Shown here: positions 46,409 through 56,248 of the stretch, one piece after another | Layout: each line of letters starts with the position of its first letter | Numbering within the stretch: position 1 is the stretch's first letter | Assembly: GCA_947497185.1 (NCBI GenBank) | Contig: CANMFL010000003.1 | Coordinates: forward strand, 186,001-250,000 | DNA length: 64,000 nt | Direction of reading: 5' to 3' | From: an uncultured Paracoccaceae bacterium | GTDB lineage: Bacteria; Pseudomonadota; Alphaproteobacteria; Rhodobacterales; Rhodobacteraceae | The notes under the pieces: model-generated | The model's input: the letters and a program-made list of their open reading frames with translations, nothing else | Told to the model about the DNA's origin: nothing | Databases searched by the model: none | Position numbers and translations under genes: made by a program

Positions 46409-47794
46409 TCAGGCAAGACTGGAATGCGCTAATAAATTCGTATCCTGCGGGAAATGGTGCTTGATCGAATTCGCATAGTAATCAAGCACGTCGATACCAT
46501 CGCCGATAACGCGCACATTATCTTCTTCGCGCACAATCAGGTCACGCAGTGAAAACCGCGCGAGCGTTTCATCAACAATCGCATGCACATTCCGCTTTGG
46601 CAGCGGCATACGCTTTTCTTTGAGCGCGTCCAACATGCCTGCAACCGAAACTTCTATCGCCGCCACAGACGTCGCCCCCTCGACCGTGATCGCCCGCGCA
46701 ACCAAAGGGGCCGCGAGGACTGGCACCACCGCTCTGATCCGCCCCATTAATTCGTTCCCGACCTCTTGGGCCAAATCAGATTTCATCGAAAAGCTGGACA
46801 GATATAGCGGGGAACCGAAGGCGACAGACGCCGTGCCGAAGCCTTTGAATTGGCCCGTGATGCGTAGCCAAAAATACATCGCCACACTACTTACAACTGT
46901 CCACGCGGGCGGGCGAAACCTACGATTGCCGCCTTTGCCTGCTTTAATCAGGAACCGATCTTCGAGCACTTGATCGTAATTCAGCGCCACCGGCACAAAG
47001 ATCACATCACGCCCGCCCGCCTTGTAACTATCGACGATATAATTCAGCAGACCCAGTTTTGGCTTACCAACGTCGCCCGTCAGGCTTAACCCGCCTTCGG
47101 GGAACATCGCCTGCGTCACACCAGCGTCCGTGGACATCTGCACATACCGCGCCAGCACGCGGCGATAGAGAATAGTGCGCGACCGCCGCCGAATAAAATA
47201 AGCACCCATCATCCGGATCACACCGGATAGTGGCCAAACCCGTGCCCATTCGCCCACCGCATAAGACAGGGCTGACGCGCGGCTGACCAGATACGTCACC
47301 AACACGTAATCCATGTTGCTGCGGTGGTTCATCACAAAAATCACGGTCGCGTCTTTGTCCAATGATTGCAACGCATCGCGGTCAAACGACCCCAACCGCA
47401 CACGGTACAGCATTCGCGACAACCATTTCGCAATCCGCATTCCGAACGTGAAGTACGCGGTTGCGGAAAATGACGGTACAATCTCGCGGGCGTAATGCCG
47501 TGCTTTTTCAAACGCGACGTTTTCAGGGACATCATGTTCACGAGCATGATCCACAATCGCCTGCGTAATATCGGGGTCATACAGCAAGCGTTGAATCATA
47601 TCGTAGCGCCGCGCCAATTTAAACGGCTCAATCGGGCGCTCTAGCCGCGTATTTAACTGCGCGATCAGCTTTTCAGCACGCCGCCGAAAATACCAACGGA
47701 CCGATGGAAATAGGAAATGCGACGCAAACGTCACTGCTGCGAAAAGCACGATCAGAATGAACGCCCAAAGGGGCAGCGTCACAGGTTGCGTCAT
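46409..47794 (-). CDS. PlsB-like glycerol-3-phosphate acyltransferase
   Basis: Membrane-bound acyltransferase for the first step of phospholipid synthesis, by family. 461 residues: an N-terminal membrane anchor (about 9-30), the catalytic HX4D box in MNHRSNMDYVLV, the GAYFIRRRSR segment and the FPEGGLSLTG substrate motif. It is shorter than E. coli PlsB (about 800) but in the range of other PlsB-like proteins. It is divergent from ecm. The physiological acceptor is not proven. Confidence 0.82.
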   Translation of the reverse strand: MTQPVTLPLWAFILIVLFAAVTFASHFLFPSVRWYFRRRAEKLIAQLNTRLERPIEPFKLARRYDMIQRLLYDPDITQAIVDHAREHDVPENVAFEKARHYAREIVPSFSATAYFTFGMRIAKWLSRMLYRVRLGSFDRDALQSLDKDATVIFVMNHRSNMDYVLVTYLVSRASALSYAVGEWARVWPLSGVIRMMGAYFIRRRSRTILYRRVLARYVQMSTDAGVTQAMFPEGGLSLTGDVGKPKLGLLNYIVDSYKAGGRDVIFVPVALNYDQVLEDRFLIKAGKGGNRRFRPPAWTVVSSVAMYFWLRITGQFKGFGTASVAFGSPLYLSSFSMKSDLAQEVGNELMGRIRAVVPVLAAPLVARAITVEGATSVAAIEVSVAGMLDALKEKRMPLPKRNVHAIVDETLARFSLRDLIVREEDNVRVIGDGIDVLDYYANSIKHHFPQDTNLLAHSSLA

Positions 47795-47875
47795 GCGCAG
47801 ACATTGCCATGCGGCGGCCTTGGCGTAAATCCCATCACTTCCTCAAGAAAAACGTGAATGCCGCATCGCAGCGAA

Positions 47876-47904
47876 TTGACAACAGTATAAAATGTCTAAT
47901 ACTG
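47876..47904. promoter_or_regulatory. Promoter/operator region of ecm
   Basis: TTGACA at 47876-47881, followed by the inverted repeat CAGTAT-N10-ATACTG (47883-47904). TAATAC, 15 bases after the -35, is a possible -10 and lies within the repeat. A regulator bound there would cover the promoter. The spacer is short, so the assignment is tentative. Confidence 0.45.
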
Positions 47905-47951
47905 ATGCTTTAGCGAAAGATTATTACCCACCCTGATTCCGGAGCATCCCT

Positions 47952-49919
47952 ATGTCGCAAGCGCAGAAAACAAGACCTTGGCTGTTCCGGACATACGCAG
48001 GCCATTCCACCGCGACCGCGTCAAATGCACTGTATCGCGGCAATTTGGCAAAGGGGCAAACCGGACTGTCCGTGGCCTTCGATCTGCCAACGCAAACGGG
48101 CTACGACAGCGATCATCTGCTTGCCAAAGGCGAAGTCGGCAAAGTCGGCGTGCCCGTATCGCACCTTGGCGATATGCGGGCGCTGTTTGACGATATTCCA
48201 CTTGATCAAATGAACACCTCGATGACGATCAACGCGACTGCACCGTGGTTACTCTCGCTTTATATCGCGGTCGCAGAGGAACAAGGCGCCGACGTCAGCG
48301 CCCTGCAAGGCACTGTTCAGAATGACATAATCAAAGAATACCTGTCGCGCGGCACCTACATCTGCCCGCCGGAACCGTCTTTGCGCATGATCACCGATGT
48401 TGCGGCTTATACCCGCGAACACCTGCCCAAATGGAACCCGATGAACGTGTGTTCCTACCACTTGCAAGAAGCGGGTGCGACGCCGGAAGAAGAGCTCGCC
48501 TTTGCGCTTGCCACCGCCACCGCCGTGCTGGATGACCTCAAAAACAAAGTTCCCGCAGAGCATTTCCCAGCCATGGTTGGCCGCATTTCGTTCTTTGTGA
48601 ATGCGGGTATCCGGTTCGTAACCGAGCTATGCAAAATGCGTGCGTTCGTCGAGCTATGGGACGAAATTTGTCGGGAACGGTATGGTGTCGAAGACCCGAA
48701 ATTCCGCCGTTTCCGCTATGGCGTGCAGGTCAATTCGCTTGGCCTGACCGAACAGCAGCCCGAAAACAACGTCTACCGCATCCTCATTGAAATGCTTGCT
48801 GTTACGCTGTCGAAAAATGCTCGCGCGCGTGCTGTGCAACTGCCCGCCTGGAACGAAGCGTTAGGCCTGCCGCGTCCTTGGGACCAACAATGGTCGCTGC
48901 GAATGCAGCAAATTCTGGCCTATGAAACTGATCTTTTGGAATACGAAGATCTATTTGACGGCAATCCCGCGATTGACCGCAAAGTAAATGCGCTCAAAGA
49001 CGGTGCGCGAGCAGAGTTGAAACAAATCGACGGAATGGGCGGCGCGGTCGGCGCAATTGCCTATATGAAATCGCGTCTTGTCGATTCAAATGCAACACGC
49101 ATCGGTGGAATTGAATCCGGCGGCACAACCGTTGTTGGTGTTAATAAATGGCAGGCAGGCGAACCGTCGCCACTTACGGCGGGCGATGATGCCATTATGG
49201 TGTCCGATCCAGCAGCCGAAGCCGATCAATTAAATCGTTTGGCGAAATGGAAATCAGACCGCGATGCGGTCGCTGTAAATACCGCCATTGCCGAATTACG
49301 CGCAGCCGCAATTGACGGCACAAATATCATGATCCCGTCAATTGCCTGCGCCAAAGCGGGCGTAACGACGGGCGAATGGGCCGACGTTGTGCGCGATGTG
49401 TTCGGCCAATATCGCGCGCCCACAGGCGTCAGCAACAGTCCGTCGAACAGGACCGAAGGTCTCGATGATATTCGCGAACAGGTCGATCTTGTCAGCGCCG
49501 CACTTAGACGCCGGATGAAATTTCTTGTTGGGAAACCTGGGCTTGACGGTCACTCGAACGGGGCCGAACAGATCGCGACCCGTGCGCGTGATTGCGGCAT
49601 GGACATCGCCTATGACGGTATCCGCCTCACACCCGAAGACATCGTCAACGCCGCCCGCGAAGAAGACGCCCATGTGATTGGCTTGTCTATTCTATCCGGC
49701 TCTCATTTGCCTTTAATTGCAGACGTTATGATCAAATTAAAGCAAGCGGACCTATCTCATATCCCCGTTATTGCAGGCGGTATTATTCCCGAAGACGACG
49801 CATTGAAACTAAAGGAAATGGGCGTCGCGCGCGTCTATACGCCAAAGGACTTCGAGTTAAACAAAATCATGTTTGATATCGTGGCTTTAGTCGATCCACG
49901 AAAAGTCGCTGCGGAATAG
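47952..49919 (+). CDS. ecm: Ethylmalonyl-CoA mutase (MeaA type)
   Basis: Adenosylcobalamin-dependent mutase that turns ethylmalonyl-CoA into methylsuccinyl-CoA in the ethylmalonyl-CoA pathway. 655 residues: a TIM-barrel substrate domain (LSVAFDLPTQTGYDSDH, EPSLRMITDVAAY) and a C-terminal B12 domain with the cobalt-ligand motif GLDGHSNG (His534). The single-chain form and the ccr neighbourhood favour ecm over methylmalonyl-CoA mutase. GGAG precedes the ATG by seven bases. Confidence 0.93.
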   Translation: MSQAQKTRPWLFRTYAGHSTATASNALYRGNLAKGQTGLSVAFDLPTQTGYDSDHLLAKGEVGKVGVPVSHLGDMRALFDDIPLDQMNTSMTINATAPWLLSLYIAVAEEQGADVSALQGTVQNDIIKEYLSRGTYICPPEPSLRMITDVAAYTREHLPKWNPMNVCSYHLQEAGATPEEELAFALATATAVLDDLKNKVPAEHFPAMVGRISFFVNAGIRFVTELCKMRAFVELWDEICRERYGVEDPKFRRFRYGVQVNSLGLTEQQPENNVYRILIEMLAVTLSKNARARAVQLPAWNEALGLPRPWDQQWSLRMQQILAYETDLLEYEDLFDGNPAIDRKVNALKDGARAELKQIDGMGGAVGAIAYMKSRLVDSNATRIGGIESGGTTVVGVNKWQAGEPSPLTAGDDAIMVSDPAAEADQLNRLAKWKSDRDAVAVNTAIAELRAAAIDGTNIMIPSIACAKAGVTTGEWADVVRDVFGQYRAPTGVSNSPSNRTEGLDDIREQVDLVSAALRRRMKFLVGKPGLDGHSNGAEQIATRARDCGMDIAYDGIRLTPEDIVNAAREEDAHVIGLSILSGSHLPLIADVMIKLKQADLSHIPVIAGGIIPEDDALKLKEMGVARVYTPKDFELNKIMFDIVALVDPRKVAAE

Positions 49920-50013
49920 ACATCTATCTCGGTTTTCGTGTATGGCCGTTCTACACGCGTAAACCCCACGGAAGTTTGGGGTGATTTGCGCGTGAATTCA
50001 AACGGAGATACCG

Positions 50014-50352
50014 ATGAAAATTGACCTGAAAGGTATGTCTCGCAAGGAGCTTGAAAAGCTTCAAAAAGACGTGGACAAAGCGCTTACTCGAATTAGTGAT
50101 AAAGAACTTAAGGCCGTCCGGGACGAAGCTGCAAAACTCGCGGCGAAGCACGGATATACTCTTGCTGATATTACGGGCGATGCGCCTGTGAAAAAGGCAC
50201 GTAAAATTGCAACTGAGCCCAAAACAAAAGCCCCTGCAAAGTATGCCAACCCAACGGACAAAACCCAAACATGGACTGGCAAAGGTCGTCAGCCCACTTG
50301 GTTTAAAGACGCTGTTGCATCTGGGACTGCCCCAGAAGCAATGGAAATATAG
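50014..50352 (+). CDS. H-NS family nucleoid protein (HvrA-like)
   Basis: 112 residues. The N-terminal coiled-coil half (MSRKELEKLQKDVDKAL) is for self-association, a Lys/Pro/Ala linker follows (about 62-78), and the C-terminal DNA-binding motif is AKYANPTDKTQTWTGKGRQP. In Rhodobacter HvrA/Spb proteins tune photosynthesis and nitrogen genes; target genes here are unknown. GGAGA lies five bases before the ATG. A terminator follows. Confidence 0.9.
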   Translation: MKIDLKGMSRKELEKLQKDVDKALTRISDKELKAVRDEAAKLAAKHGYTLADITGDAPVKKARKIATEPKTKAPAKYANPTDKTQTWTGKGRQPTWFKDAVASGTAPEAMEI

Positions 50353-50379
50353 CACCTTTCTTAGTGATTTTCTGTAATA

Positions 50380-50405
50380 GGGGTGACCTGCGGGTTGCCC
50401 CTTTT
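50380..50405 (+). terminator. Intrinsic terminator after the H-NS gene
   Basis: GGGGUGACC pairs with GGUUGCCCC (including two G-U pairs) around UGCG, followed by TTTT. The rest of the gap to 50584 shows no gene and presumably holds the next promoter. Confidence 0.8.
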
Positions 50406-50584
50406 CACATTTAATCTGGGGCAAAATCCACACAGGCGTCGGTTGAAAATTTCCTGACACTTGCAGTGGTCGCCCGAAATGATCATCAATTCCCCTAAGG
50501 TAACTCCGCTATTTTCGCAGGGGTCACGTATTGAGTTGTGTCGATTTCCGGCACTTTGTTCGACTTGTTCAGATTGATTGACTT

Positions 50585-51190
50585 ATGCTTTCAAAACGAT
50601 GGCCACTTTTGCTGGCAACTATTTTTCTCGCGTCGTGTAGTAAATCGCCGACGCAGCTTAGCGTCGCGCAAATCGGCGTAGAGGGTGAGTTCAAGACCCC
50701 TGCCGCTGACGGGCATTTTGAACACAATCTGATTGAGACCCAGTCAGATGTGATCGACGATACCGTTTCTTTCCTTACAGGACATGAAGTAGGCGTCGGC
50801 GTCAGCGCCTTTGCTGGCATTTTACCAAACCAACCTGCTCAAGCACCATTGTCCGCGCAAGCCACATTCACCGGCAATTACCGCGCGGCCATCATCCGCG
50901 ACATTTCCATCATTGATAATGAACTACACGGCAAGAATGCGTTAACCGACGAGGGTACAATCACGCTCGACGCCGATTTGTCAGAGATGACGCTGATTGG
51001 TAGCGACGGATTTCTATCCGTTGATGCGCAAATCGTCGAGAACACCCGCCTTGAAGGCGACGTCGAGATTAACGGCGTTCCGGGCACATTGATCGGCGAA
51101 ATCGGCGATGACCGCGCCTTTGGTGCATTTCAAGGCGGCGACGAGACCAATTTGATGTCCGGTGGGTTTGTAACGACACGCAATCCTTAA
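50585..51190 (+). CDS. Lipoprotein with TbpB-like C-terminal fold (first of two)
   Basis: 201 residues. The lipobox ATIFLASC puts the lipidated Cys at about 18. The remainder is beta-rich and ends GDDRAFGAFQGGDETNLMSGGFVTTRNP, read in parts, with AFGAFQG and GGF spaced as in transferrin-binding-protein-B-like beta-barrels. A related lipoprotein at 52147 ends in the same pattern. Surface exposure and ligand are unknown. It is convergent with the DUF1989 gene, overlapping it at the stop codons. Confidence 0.7.
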   Translation: MLSKRWPLLLATIFLASCSKSPTQLSVAQIGVEGEFKTPAADGHFEHNLIETQSDVIDDTVSFLTGHEVGVGVSAFAGILPNQPAQAPLSAQATFTGNYRAAIIRDISIIDNELHGKNALTDEGTITLDADLSEMTLIGSDGFLSVDAQIVENTRLEGDVEINGVPGTLIGEIGDDRAFGAFQGGDETNLMSGGFVTTRNP

Positions 51191-52035
51191 CGGCCGTGCG
51201 ATCCGTCGTATTGGTTAACAGGCGGCGACGTCCAATCCGTCAATGTCCCTGCCCGAGGCGCCAAGACGTCCATCTGCAACGGATAACATGCAGCGGTATC
51301 CGACGAATGCTCGGCACTGCAATCACCACCGGGGCACGCGCTAAGCACCGCGAGCAACTCAATTTCAGCGAAGATATCAAGATAATCACTGGGCCGAACT
51401 GGGCTGGCTTTCATGAAATACTGGCCTGTGTCGCGCGTAAATCCGGTACACATAAAGACATTCAAAACGTCATGCACAAGCGGCTCAGCCTCTGCCAACG
51501 ACAGCCCCGTTTCATCGGCTAATGCCCGCGTTAAATTGGAATGGCAGCAATGGTGATACTGCGTCCCGCCCAATAGGTTACCTGTGTAAGGATCGCAGCG
51601 CGTCCCGATCACGTCGTGAACAGAGCCGCCAAAATCATCGATTCCGTACCAATCAAGCGTATCGGCAATGATCGTCGCGATGGGGCGCAGATAAGGCAGT
51701 TGCGACCAAAGCCGATCACCAGTGCTGACATGGGTGCCATGCAGCGCACGGGTTTTGCCGGAATAAAACCGCTCCTGCAGTTCATTCGCGTTGAACAGGT
51801 TCAAATCACCAACCTGCGGGCCGCCAACGCTGGAAATACGCAACACGTGCCCTGCAGGAACGCGGATCGCCGCGGCCTCGCGCGGGGCAGCCGTTGCGCT
51901 TGCAATAATCGGTGCCCCAATAAACGCAGCGACGTAGTCTGCGACGGGCGCTGACGGCAGCGCATCGACCGGATAACAAATGACAGGCTTCACCGCACGG
52001 CGCGATTGGGCGTCTTCAGGAGGGGAATTTTTCAT
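51187..52035 (-). CDS. DUF1989 protein (urea carboxylase-associated family)
   Basis: 282 residues with the family's conserved HHCCHSNLTRAL and VGDLNLFNANELQERF segments. DUF1989 proteins are commonly encoded with urea carboxylase and guanidine-degrading enzymes, but no such genes are nearby. The Cys/His set suggests metal binding or catalysis, which is inference. The start ATG at 52035 lacks a strong ribosome site, and an upstream in-frame start is possible. Confidence 0.85.
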   Translation of the reverse strand: MKNSPPEDAQSRRAVKPVICYPVDALPSAPVADYVAAFIGAPIIASATAAPREAAAIRVPAGHVLRISSVGGPQVGDLNLFNANELQERFYSGKTRALHGTHVSTGDRLWSQLPYLRPIATIIADTLDWYGIDDFGGSVHDVIGTRCDPYTGNLLGGTQYHHCCHSNLTRALADETGLSLAEAEPLVHDVLNVFMCTGFTRDTGQYFMKASPVRPSDYLDIFAEIELLAVLSACPGGDCSAEHSSDTAACYPLQMDVLAPRAGTLTDWTSPPVNQYDGSHGR

Positions 52036-52146
52036 GAGCGCAAGAGACCTGAATGAAGCTGGGAAAACAAGAGTGAAATCGGGTTGAACACGGTCACTCG
52101 GCCAGTACACTCACAGGGCGTCAACATTTAGCGGGGCCGCACAACC

Positions 52147-52902
52147 ATGCACAAAATAACACCTATTTTGGTCGCCACAACAATTGCGCTCACCAGTGCC
52201 TGCAGCAGTTCAAGCACAGGATCGACGCCTCCTGCGGTTGAAAACCCGACCTCGCCGGACACCTACCAGCCGCCAGAGCCGCCTGCTCCCCGCCCGCAAG
52301 CAGAGACCCCCTTCACGCCTGATCCAAGCATCGTTTCGGCGTCGTCGTTTGCCACGCAAGATGTTTATAATCTGACAGACGCCGGGATCACTTCTCGGAA
52401 CGGCAGCCTGCAATTTGGGTCGGGCAACCTGCGATATGCCAGCATTTCCGGCGATCTTTCTAACGGCGCTGGCGTTGGTGCAGCGGCTGCTTTGATCACA
52501 TCGAATACAAATGCCTTTCCTGCACCGACGGGTTCGGTCACGGCCACATTCCAAGGGAAATACTCAATCGAGAGCCAACGGGAGCCGTCCGTGCGCGATG
52601 GAGAGCTAATCGCGGACTATGTCTACATTAACAGCAGGCCGATCACGTTGACCGTCGCCGTTGACGAAAATCTCGACGGCACACTGACGGGTGTCGCCGA
52701 GGGCATCACCGTGAACGGTGATATCAACGCAGTGAATCTGAGCGGCGAAGTCATTGTAAGCGAACCCACAATTTGGCGCAGTGACATCACCGCCGATTTG
52801 CAAGGATTTGCTAGTCACGAAAAAACGGTAGGGATTTTTCATGGCGCATCAGCGGATAGTGTCGTTGCAGGTGGTTTCTTTGGGCGCGAGCCAAATCCGT
52901 AA
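52147..52902 (+). CDS. Lipoprotein with TbpB-like C-terminal fold (second of two)
   Basis: 251 residues: lipoprotein signal (lipobox LTSAC, Cys at about 19), a Ser/Pro-rich linker (20-60), then a beta-rich domain with a signature tail TVGIFHGASADSVVAGGFFG. The tail parallels that of the lipoprotein at 50585 (ATP-like spacing GxFxG then GGF), so the two are probably distant paralogues. No family named. It ends at a bidirectional terminator shared with sdhB. Confidence 0.72.
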   Translation: MHKITPILVATTIALTSACSSSSTGSTPPAVENPTSPDTYQPPEPPAPRPQAETPFTPDPSIVSASSFATQDVYNLTDAGITSRNGSLQFGSGNLRYASISGDLSNGAGVGAAAALITSNTNAFPAPTGSVTATFQGKYSIESQREPSVRDGELIADYVYINSRPITLTVAVDENLDGTLTGVAEGITVNGDINAVNLSGEVIVSEPTIWRSDITADLQGFASHEKTVGIFHGASADSVVAGGFFGREPNP

Positions 52903-52936
52903 CCAGCCCCGCTAGCTACAGACAGCCTACACAACG

Positions 52937-52966
52937 AAAAAGGCCCACCAAATTGGCGGGCCTTTT
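52937..52966. terminator. Bidirectional terminator between the lipoprotein gene and sdhB
   Basis: AAAAGGCCCACC pairs with GGCGGGCCTTTT (one mismatch, a G-U pair on one strand), with A/T tracts on both sides. It can serve the plus-strand lipoprotein gene and the minus-strand sdh operon. Confidence 0.85.
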
Positions 52967-52983
52967 GTCCATTCTGTGGGCGC

Positions 52984-53763
52984 TTAAACGACCCGTTCGA
53001 CCATCATGCCTTTGATGCTGGCGATGGCTTTGGCTGGGTTCAGACCTTTCGGGCAGGTCTTTGCGCAGTTCATAATCGTGTGGCAACGGTACAGTTTGAA
53101 CGGATCTTCCAGATCGTCCAAACGTTCGCCTGTTGCTTCGTCGCGGCTGTCAATGATCCAACGATACGCATGCAACAACGCTGCAGGTCCGAGATACCGA
53201 TCGCCGTTCCACCAGTAGGATGGGCAAGATGTGGAACAACATGCACACATCACACATTCATAAAGACCATCGAGTTTTTCGCGATCTTCAACGGATTGCT
53301 TCCACTCTTTTGCAGGGCGGTTCGTTTTTGTCTCGAGCCACGGCATTACCGATGCGTGCTGCGCGTAGAAATGCGTCAAATCAGGGATCAAATCCTTGAT
53401 CACAGGCATGTGCGGCAGCGGGTAAATCTTAACGTCGCCTTCAACTTCATCCATGCCGTAAATACAGGCCAGCGTGTTGATCCCGTCGATGTTCATCGCA
53501 CAGGACCCGCAAATACCTTCACGGCAAGACCGGCGGAAAGTCAGCGTCGGGTCAATCTCGTTTTTGATCTTAATCAGCGCATCCAGAACCATCGGCCCGC
53601 ATGTGTCCATATCGACAAAGTATGTGTCCAAAGACGGGTTTTTGCCGTCTTCTTCGTTCCAACGATAAATCTGCACTTTGCGCAGGTTCGTAGCACCCGT
53701 TGGTTTCGGCCAAGTTTTACCCGTCACCATGCGGCTATTCTTAGGGAGCGTCAGTTGTACCAT
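52984..53763 (-). CDS. sdhB: Succinate dehydrogenase iron-sulfur subunit
   Basis: Electron-transfer subunit of complex II. The three cluster sites are complete: 2Fe-2S with C80, C85, C88 and C100; 4Fe-4S with C170, C173, C176 plus C237; and 3Fe-4S with C180, C227 and C233. 259 residues. Two small lipoprotein genes separate it from sdhA, so it is not directly adjacent to the flavoprotein gene. Confidence 0.97.
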   Translation of the reverse strand: MVQLTLPKNSRMVTGKTWPKPTGATNLRKVQIYRWNEEDGKNPSLDTYFVDMDTCGPMVLDALIKIKNEIDPTLTFRRSCREGICGSCAMNIDGINTLACIYGMDEVEGDVKIYPLPHMPVIKDLIPDLTHFYAQHASVMPWLETKTNRPAKEWKQSVEDREKLDGLYECVMCACCSTSCPSYWWNGDRYLGPAALLHAYRWIIDSRDEATGERLDDLEDPFKLYRCHTIMNCAKTCPKGLNPAKAIASIKGMMVERVV

Positions 53764-53799
53764 GTCATTCTCTCCTTCTGGGACCGGCCCAGTATTCTA

Positions 53800-54090
53800 T
53801 CAATTACGCAGCACAGGCGGCCGGATCGGCAGTTCGCCCGTGCGCTGAAAAACACATCTTTCGTAGACCAAAACGGGATCGGCACCGCGCAAATAGTCGG
53901 AGCTCACGCCGACGCTTGCCTCGGCAAAATTACCCTCGTTGCTATTCGCGCCAAAGCTAATCTCGCCTGTTGGCCCTTGTGCCGCGCGTGCCCGCTCTTC
54001 GCAGCGGTCCGCTGTCAGCGCCGGATCAGGTGGCGGCAATTCGCATGCCGCCATCCCGAAAATCGCAAAGAGCAAGACCGCGTTACGCAT
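53800..54090 (-). CDS. Small lipoprotein inside the sdh operon (second)
   Basis: 96 residues with a lipoprotein signal (MRNAVLLFAIFGMAAC, Cys at 16) and a mature part with two further Cys (DRCEERARAAQG and YERCVFQRTG), probably a disulfide pair. The ATG overlaps the stop of the preceding lipoprotein gene (TGATG), and sdhB follows 36 bases after its stop, so it is embedded in the operon. No family recognised. Confidence 0.75.
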   Translation of the reverse strand: MRNAVLLFAIFGMAACELPPPDPALTADRCEERARAAQGPTGEISFGANSNEGNFAEASVGVSSDYLRGADPVLVYERCVFQRTGELPIRPPVLRN

Positions 54091-54425
54091 CACAACCCTA
54101 ACGCTGCCAGTGGGCCTAACGCATCTTGCGCCGCACATTGGATCGTCGCAGGCCGCTGGGCGATGCTCAAAACTGATGTGGTCGCTTGATCGTTATTGCC
54201 AAGTGCGGCGGCTTGCCCGATTTGCAACAGCTCAGCCCCACTTGCCTGATCAATGATACAATCAGTCAGTGGTGCGGCATTCACGCCCGGCAGTTGGGTT
54301 TGAACGATGCCATTCACCACTTTTTTAGCGGCAATGCGTGCAATCTCGTCAGTGCCAATGCTTCCCGTGCCAGAACAAGCTGCCATCGCGAAGAGTGCCG
54401 CACAGATTGAAGCATAACGGATCAT
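54090..54425 (-). CDS. Small lipoprotein inside the sdh operon (first)
   Basis: 111 residues: lipobox FAMAAC (Cys at 17), then a mostly helical mature part with two Cys (LTDCIIDQASGAELLQ and ATIQCAAQDAL). The ATG overlaps the sdhA stop as TAATG and its own stop overlaps the next gene, so its translation is tied to sdhA. I recall unnamed genes at this position in other Rhodobacteraceae. Function unknown. Confidence 0.78.
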   Translation of the reverse strand: MIRYASICAALFAMAACSGTGSIGTDEIARIAAKKVVNGIVQTQLPGVNAAPLTDCIIDQASGAELLQIGQAAALGNNDQATTSVLSIAQRPATIQCAAQDALGPLAALGL

Positions 54426-56230
54426 TAATAAACCCGTGCTTTTGGTGCGATCTTCTTCAAGTCGATCCCGCCTTCAGGTTCAGTCGTCAGCGGATCAAGA
54501 TGAACCGGACGTGTCGTCAATGTGGTTTTTGCCCCATCAACAACCGCCAAAGAGTGAACGCGCCAGATTTCGTCATCACGATCAGGATAATCCTCGTGGG
54601 CATGCGCCCCGCGGCTTTCCTTACGTGCTTCGGCAGCCACAATCGTTGCCAATGCGTTTGGCATAAGGTTTGTCAGCTCTAGCGTTTCCATTAGGTCAGA
54701 GTTCCAAACCAGCGACCGATCAGTCACTTTAATGTCGCCCATTTTGCCAGCGATTTCTTCCATCGCGACAACGCCTTCGGCCAGTGTTTTGTCAGTCCGG
54801 AACACAGCCGCGTCTTTTTGCATCGCCTTTTGCATCTCAAGGCGCAGATCGGCAGTCGCCGTTTCGCCCTTCGCATGACGCAACCCGTCGAAACGGTCGA
54901 ACGCATAATCAACAGAGGCTTGGTTCAATGTCGGGTTCGACGCATTGCGGTCAACAACTTCACCTGCGCGGATCGCAGCCGCACGGCCAAAGACCACGAG
55001 ATCGATCAAAGAGTTGGACCCAAGACGGTTCGCGCCGTGAACCGAGGCACAGCCCGCTTCGCCGACAGCCATCAAACCCGGCACAATCGCGTCAGGGTTA
55101 TCAGCCGTCGGGTTCAGCACTTCACCCATATAGTTCGTCGGAATACCGCCCATGTTATAGTGCACAGTCGGCAGCACAGGGATCGGCTCTTTGGTCAGAT
55201 CGACGCCAGCAAAGATGCGTGCGCTTTCCGAAATACCAGGCAAACGCAGGTCTAGCGTTTCTTTTGGCAGGTGGTTCAGGTGCAGGTGGATATGGTCGCC
55301 ATCAGCGCCAACACCGCGGCCTTCGCGAATTTCCATCGTCATACAGCGGGACACAACATCACGCGACGCGAGGTCTTTATAGGTCGGCGCGTAGCGCTCC
55401 ATAAAGCGTTCGCCTTCCGAGTTGGTCAGATAACCGCCCTCGCCGCGCGCACCCTCAGTAATCAAACAGCCAGCGCCGTAAATCCCAGTCGGGTGGAACT
55501 GCACGAATTCCATGTCCTGCAAAGGCAGACCCTGACGCGCAACCATGCCGCCGCCGTCGCCCGTACAAGTGTGCGCAGACGTGGCCGAGAAAAATGCACG
55601 ACCGTATCCGCCCGTCGCCAGAACAACCGTTTTGGCGTTGAAGATGTGCATTGTGCCATCGTCGAGCTTCCACGCGATCACGCCTTGGCAAACGCCGTCT
55701 TCGGACATGATCAAGTCCATGGCAAAGTATTCGATGTAGAACTCGGCTTGCTGCTTCAAAGACTGACCATAAAGCGTATGCAGGATCGCGTGACCAGTCC
55801 GGTCAGCCGCAGCACAAGTCCGTTGCACGGGCGGGCCTTCACCAAATTCAGTTGTGTGACCACCAAACGGACGCTGATAAATCTCGCCCTTTTCAGTCCG
55901 CGAGAATGGCACGCCGTAGTGCTCCAGCTCGTAAACCGCTTTTGGCGCTTCGCGCGTCAGATACTCCATCGCGTCCATATCACCGAGCCAGTCAGAGCCT
56001 TTAACAGTGTCATACATGTGCCACTGCCAGCTATCCGGACCCATGTTACCAAGGGACGCGGCGATACCACCTTGCGCCGCAACGGTGTGCGAACGTGTTG
56101 GGAACACCTTGGAAATACAGGCCGTTTTCAGCCCTTGTTCAGCAAGACCCAGCGTCGCGCGCAGACCAGCACCACCGGCACCAACCACAATCGCATCATA
56201 ATAGTGGGTTTCATATTCGTAAGCAGCCAT
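54425..56230 (-). CDS. sdhA: Succinate dehydrogenase flavoprotein subunit
   Basis: Catalytic subunit that oxidises succinate to fumarate. FAD is bound by [19 protein letters not shown] near the N-terminus and attached covalently to the His of [15 protein letters not shown]. The substrate-site segment [20 protein letters not shown]-type sequence and the C-terminal helical domain are complete. 601 residues. The ATG at 56230 has GGAGA six bases upstream. Confidence 0.97.
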   Translation of the reverse strand: MAAYEYETHYYDAIVVGAGGAGLRATLGLAEQGLKTACISKVFPTRSHTVAAQGGIAASLGNMGPDSWQWHMYDTVKGSDWLGDMDAMEYLTREAPKAVYELEHYGVPFSRTEKGEIYQRPFGGHTTEFGEGPPVQRTCAAADRTGHAILHTLYGQSLKQQAEFYIEYFAMDLIMSEDGVCQGVIAWKLDDGTMHIFNAKTVVLATGGYGRAFFSATSAHTCTGDGGGMVARQGLPLQDMEFVQFHPTGIYGAGCLITEGARGEGGYLTNSEGERFMERYAPTYKDLASRDVVSRCMTMEIREGRGVGADGDHIHLHLNHLPKETLDLRLPGISESARIFAGVDLTKEPIPVLPTVHYNMGGIPTNYMGEVLNPTADNPDAIVPGLMAVGEAGCASVHGANRLGSNSLIDLVVFGRAAAIRAGEVVDRNASNPTLNQASVDYAFDRFDGLRHAKGETATADLRLEMQKAMQKDAAVFRTDKTLAEGVVAMEEIAGKMGDIKVTDRSLVWNSDLMETLELTNLMPNALATIVAAEARKESRGAHAHEDYPDRDDEIWRVHSLAVVDGAKTTLTTRPVHLDPLTTEPEGGIDLKKIAPKARVY

Positions 56231-56248
56231 CAAAAATCTCCGGCAGAA

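Noticed and set aside
49951-50460. 169-codon minus-strand frame opposite the H-NS gene
   Set aside because: The H-NS protein has a clear family match, ribosome site and terminator; the opposite frame has none.
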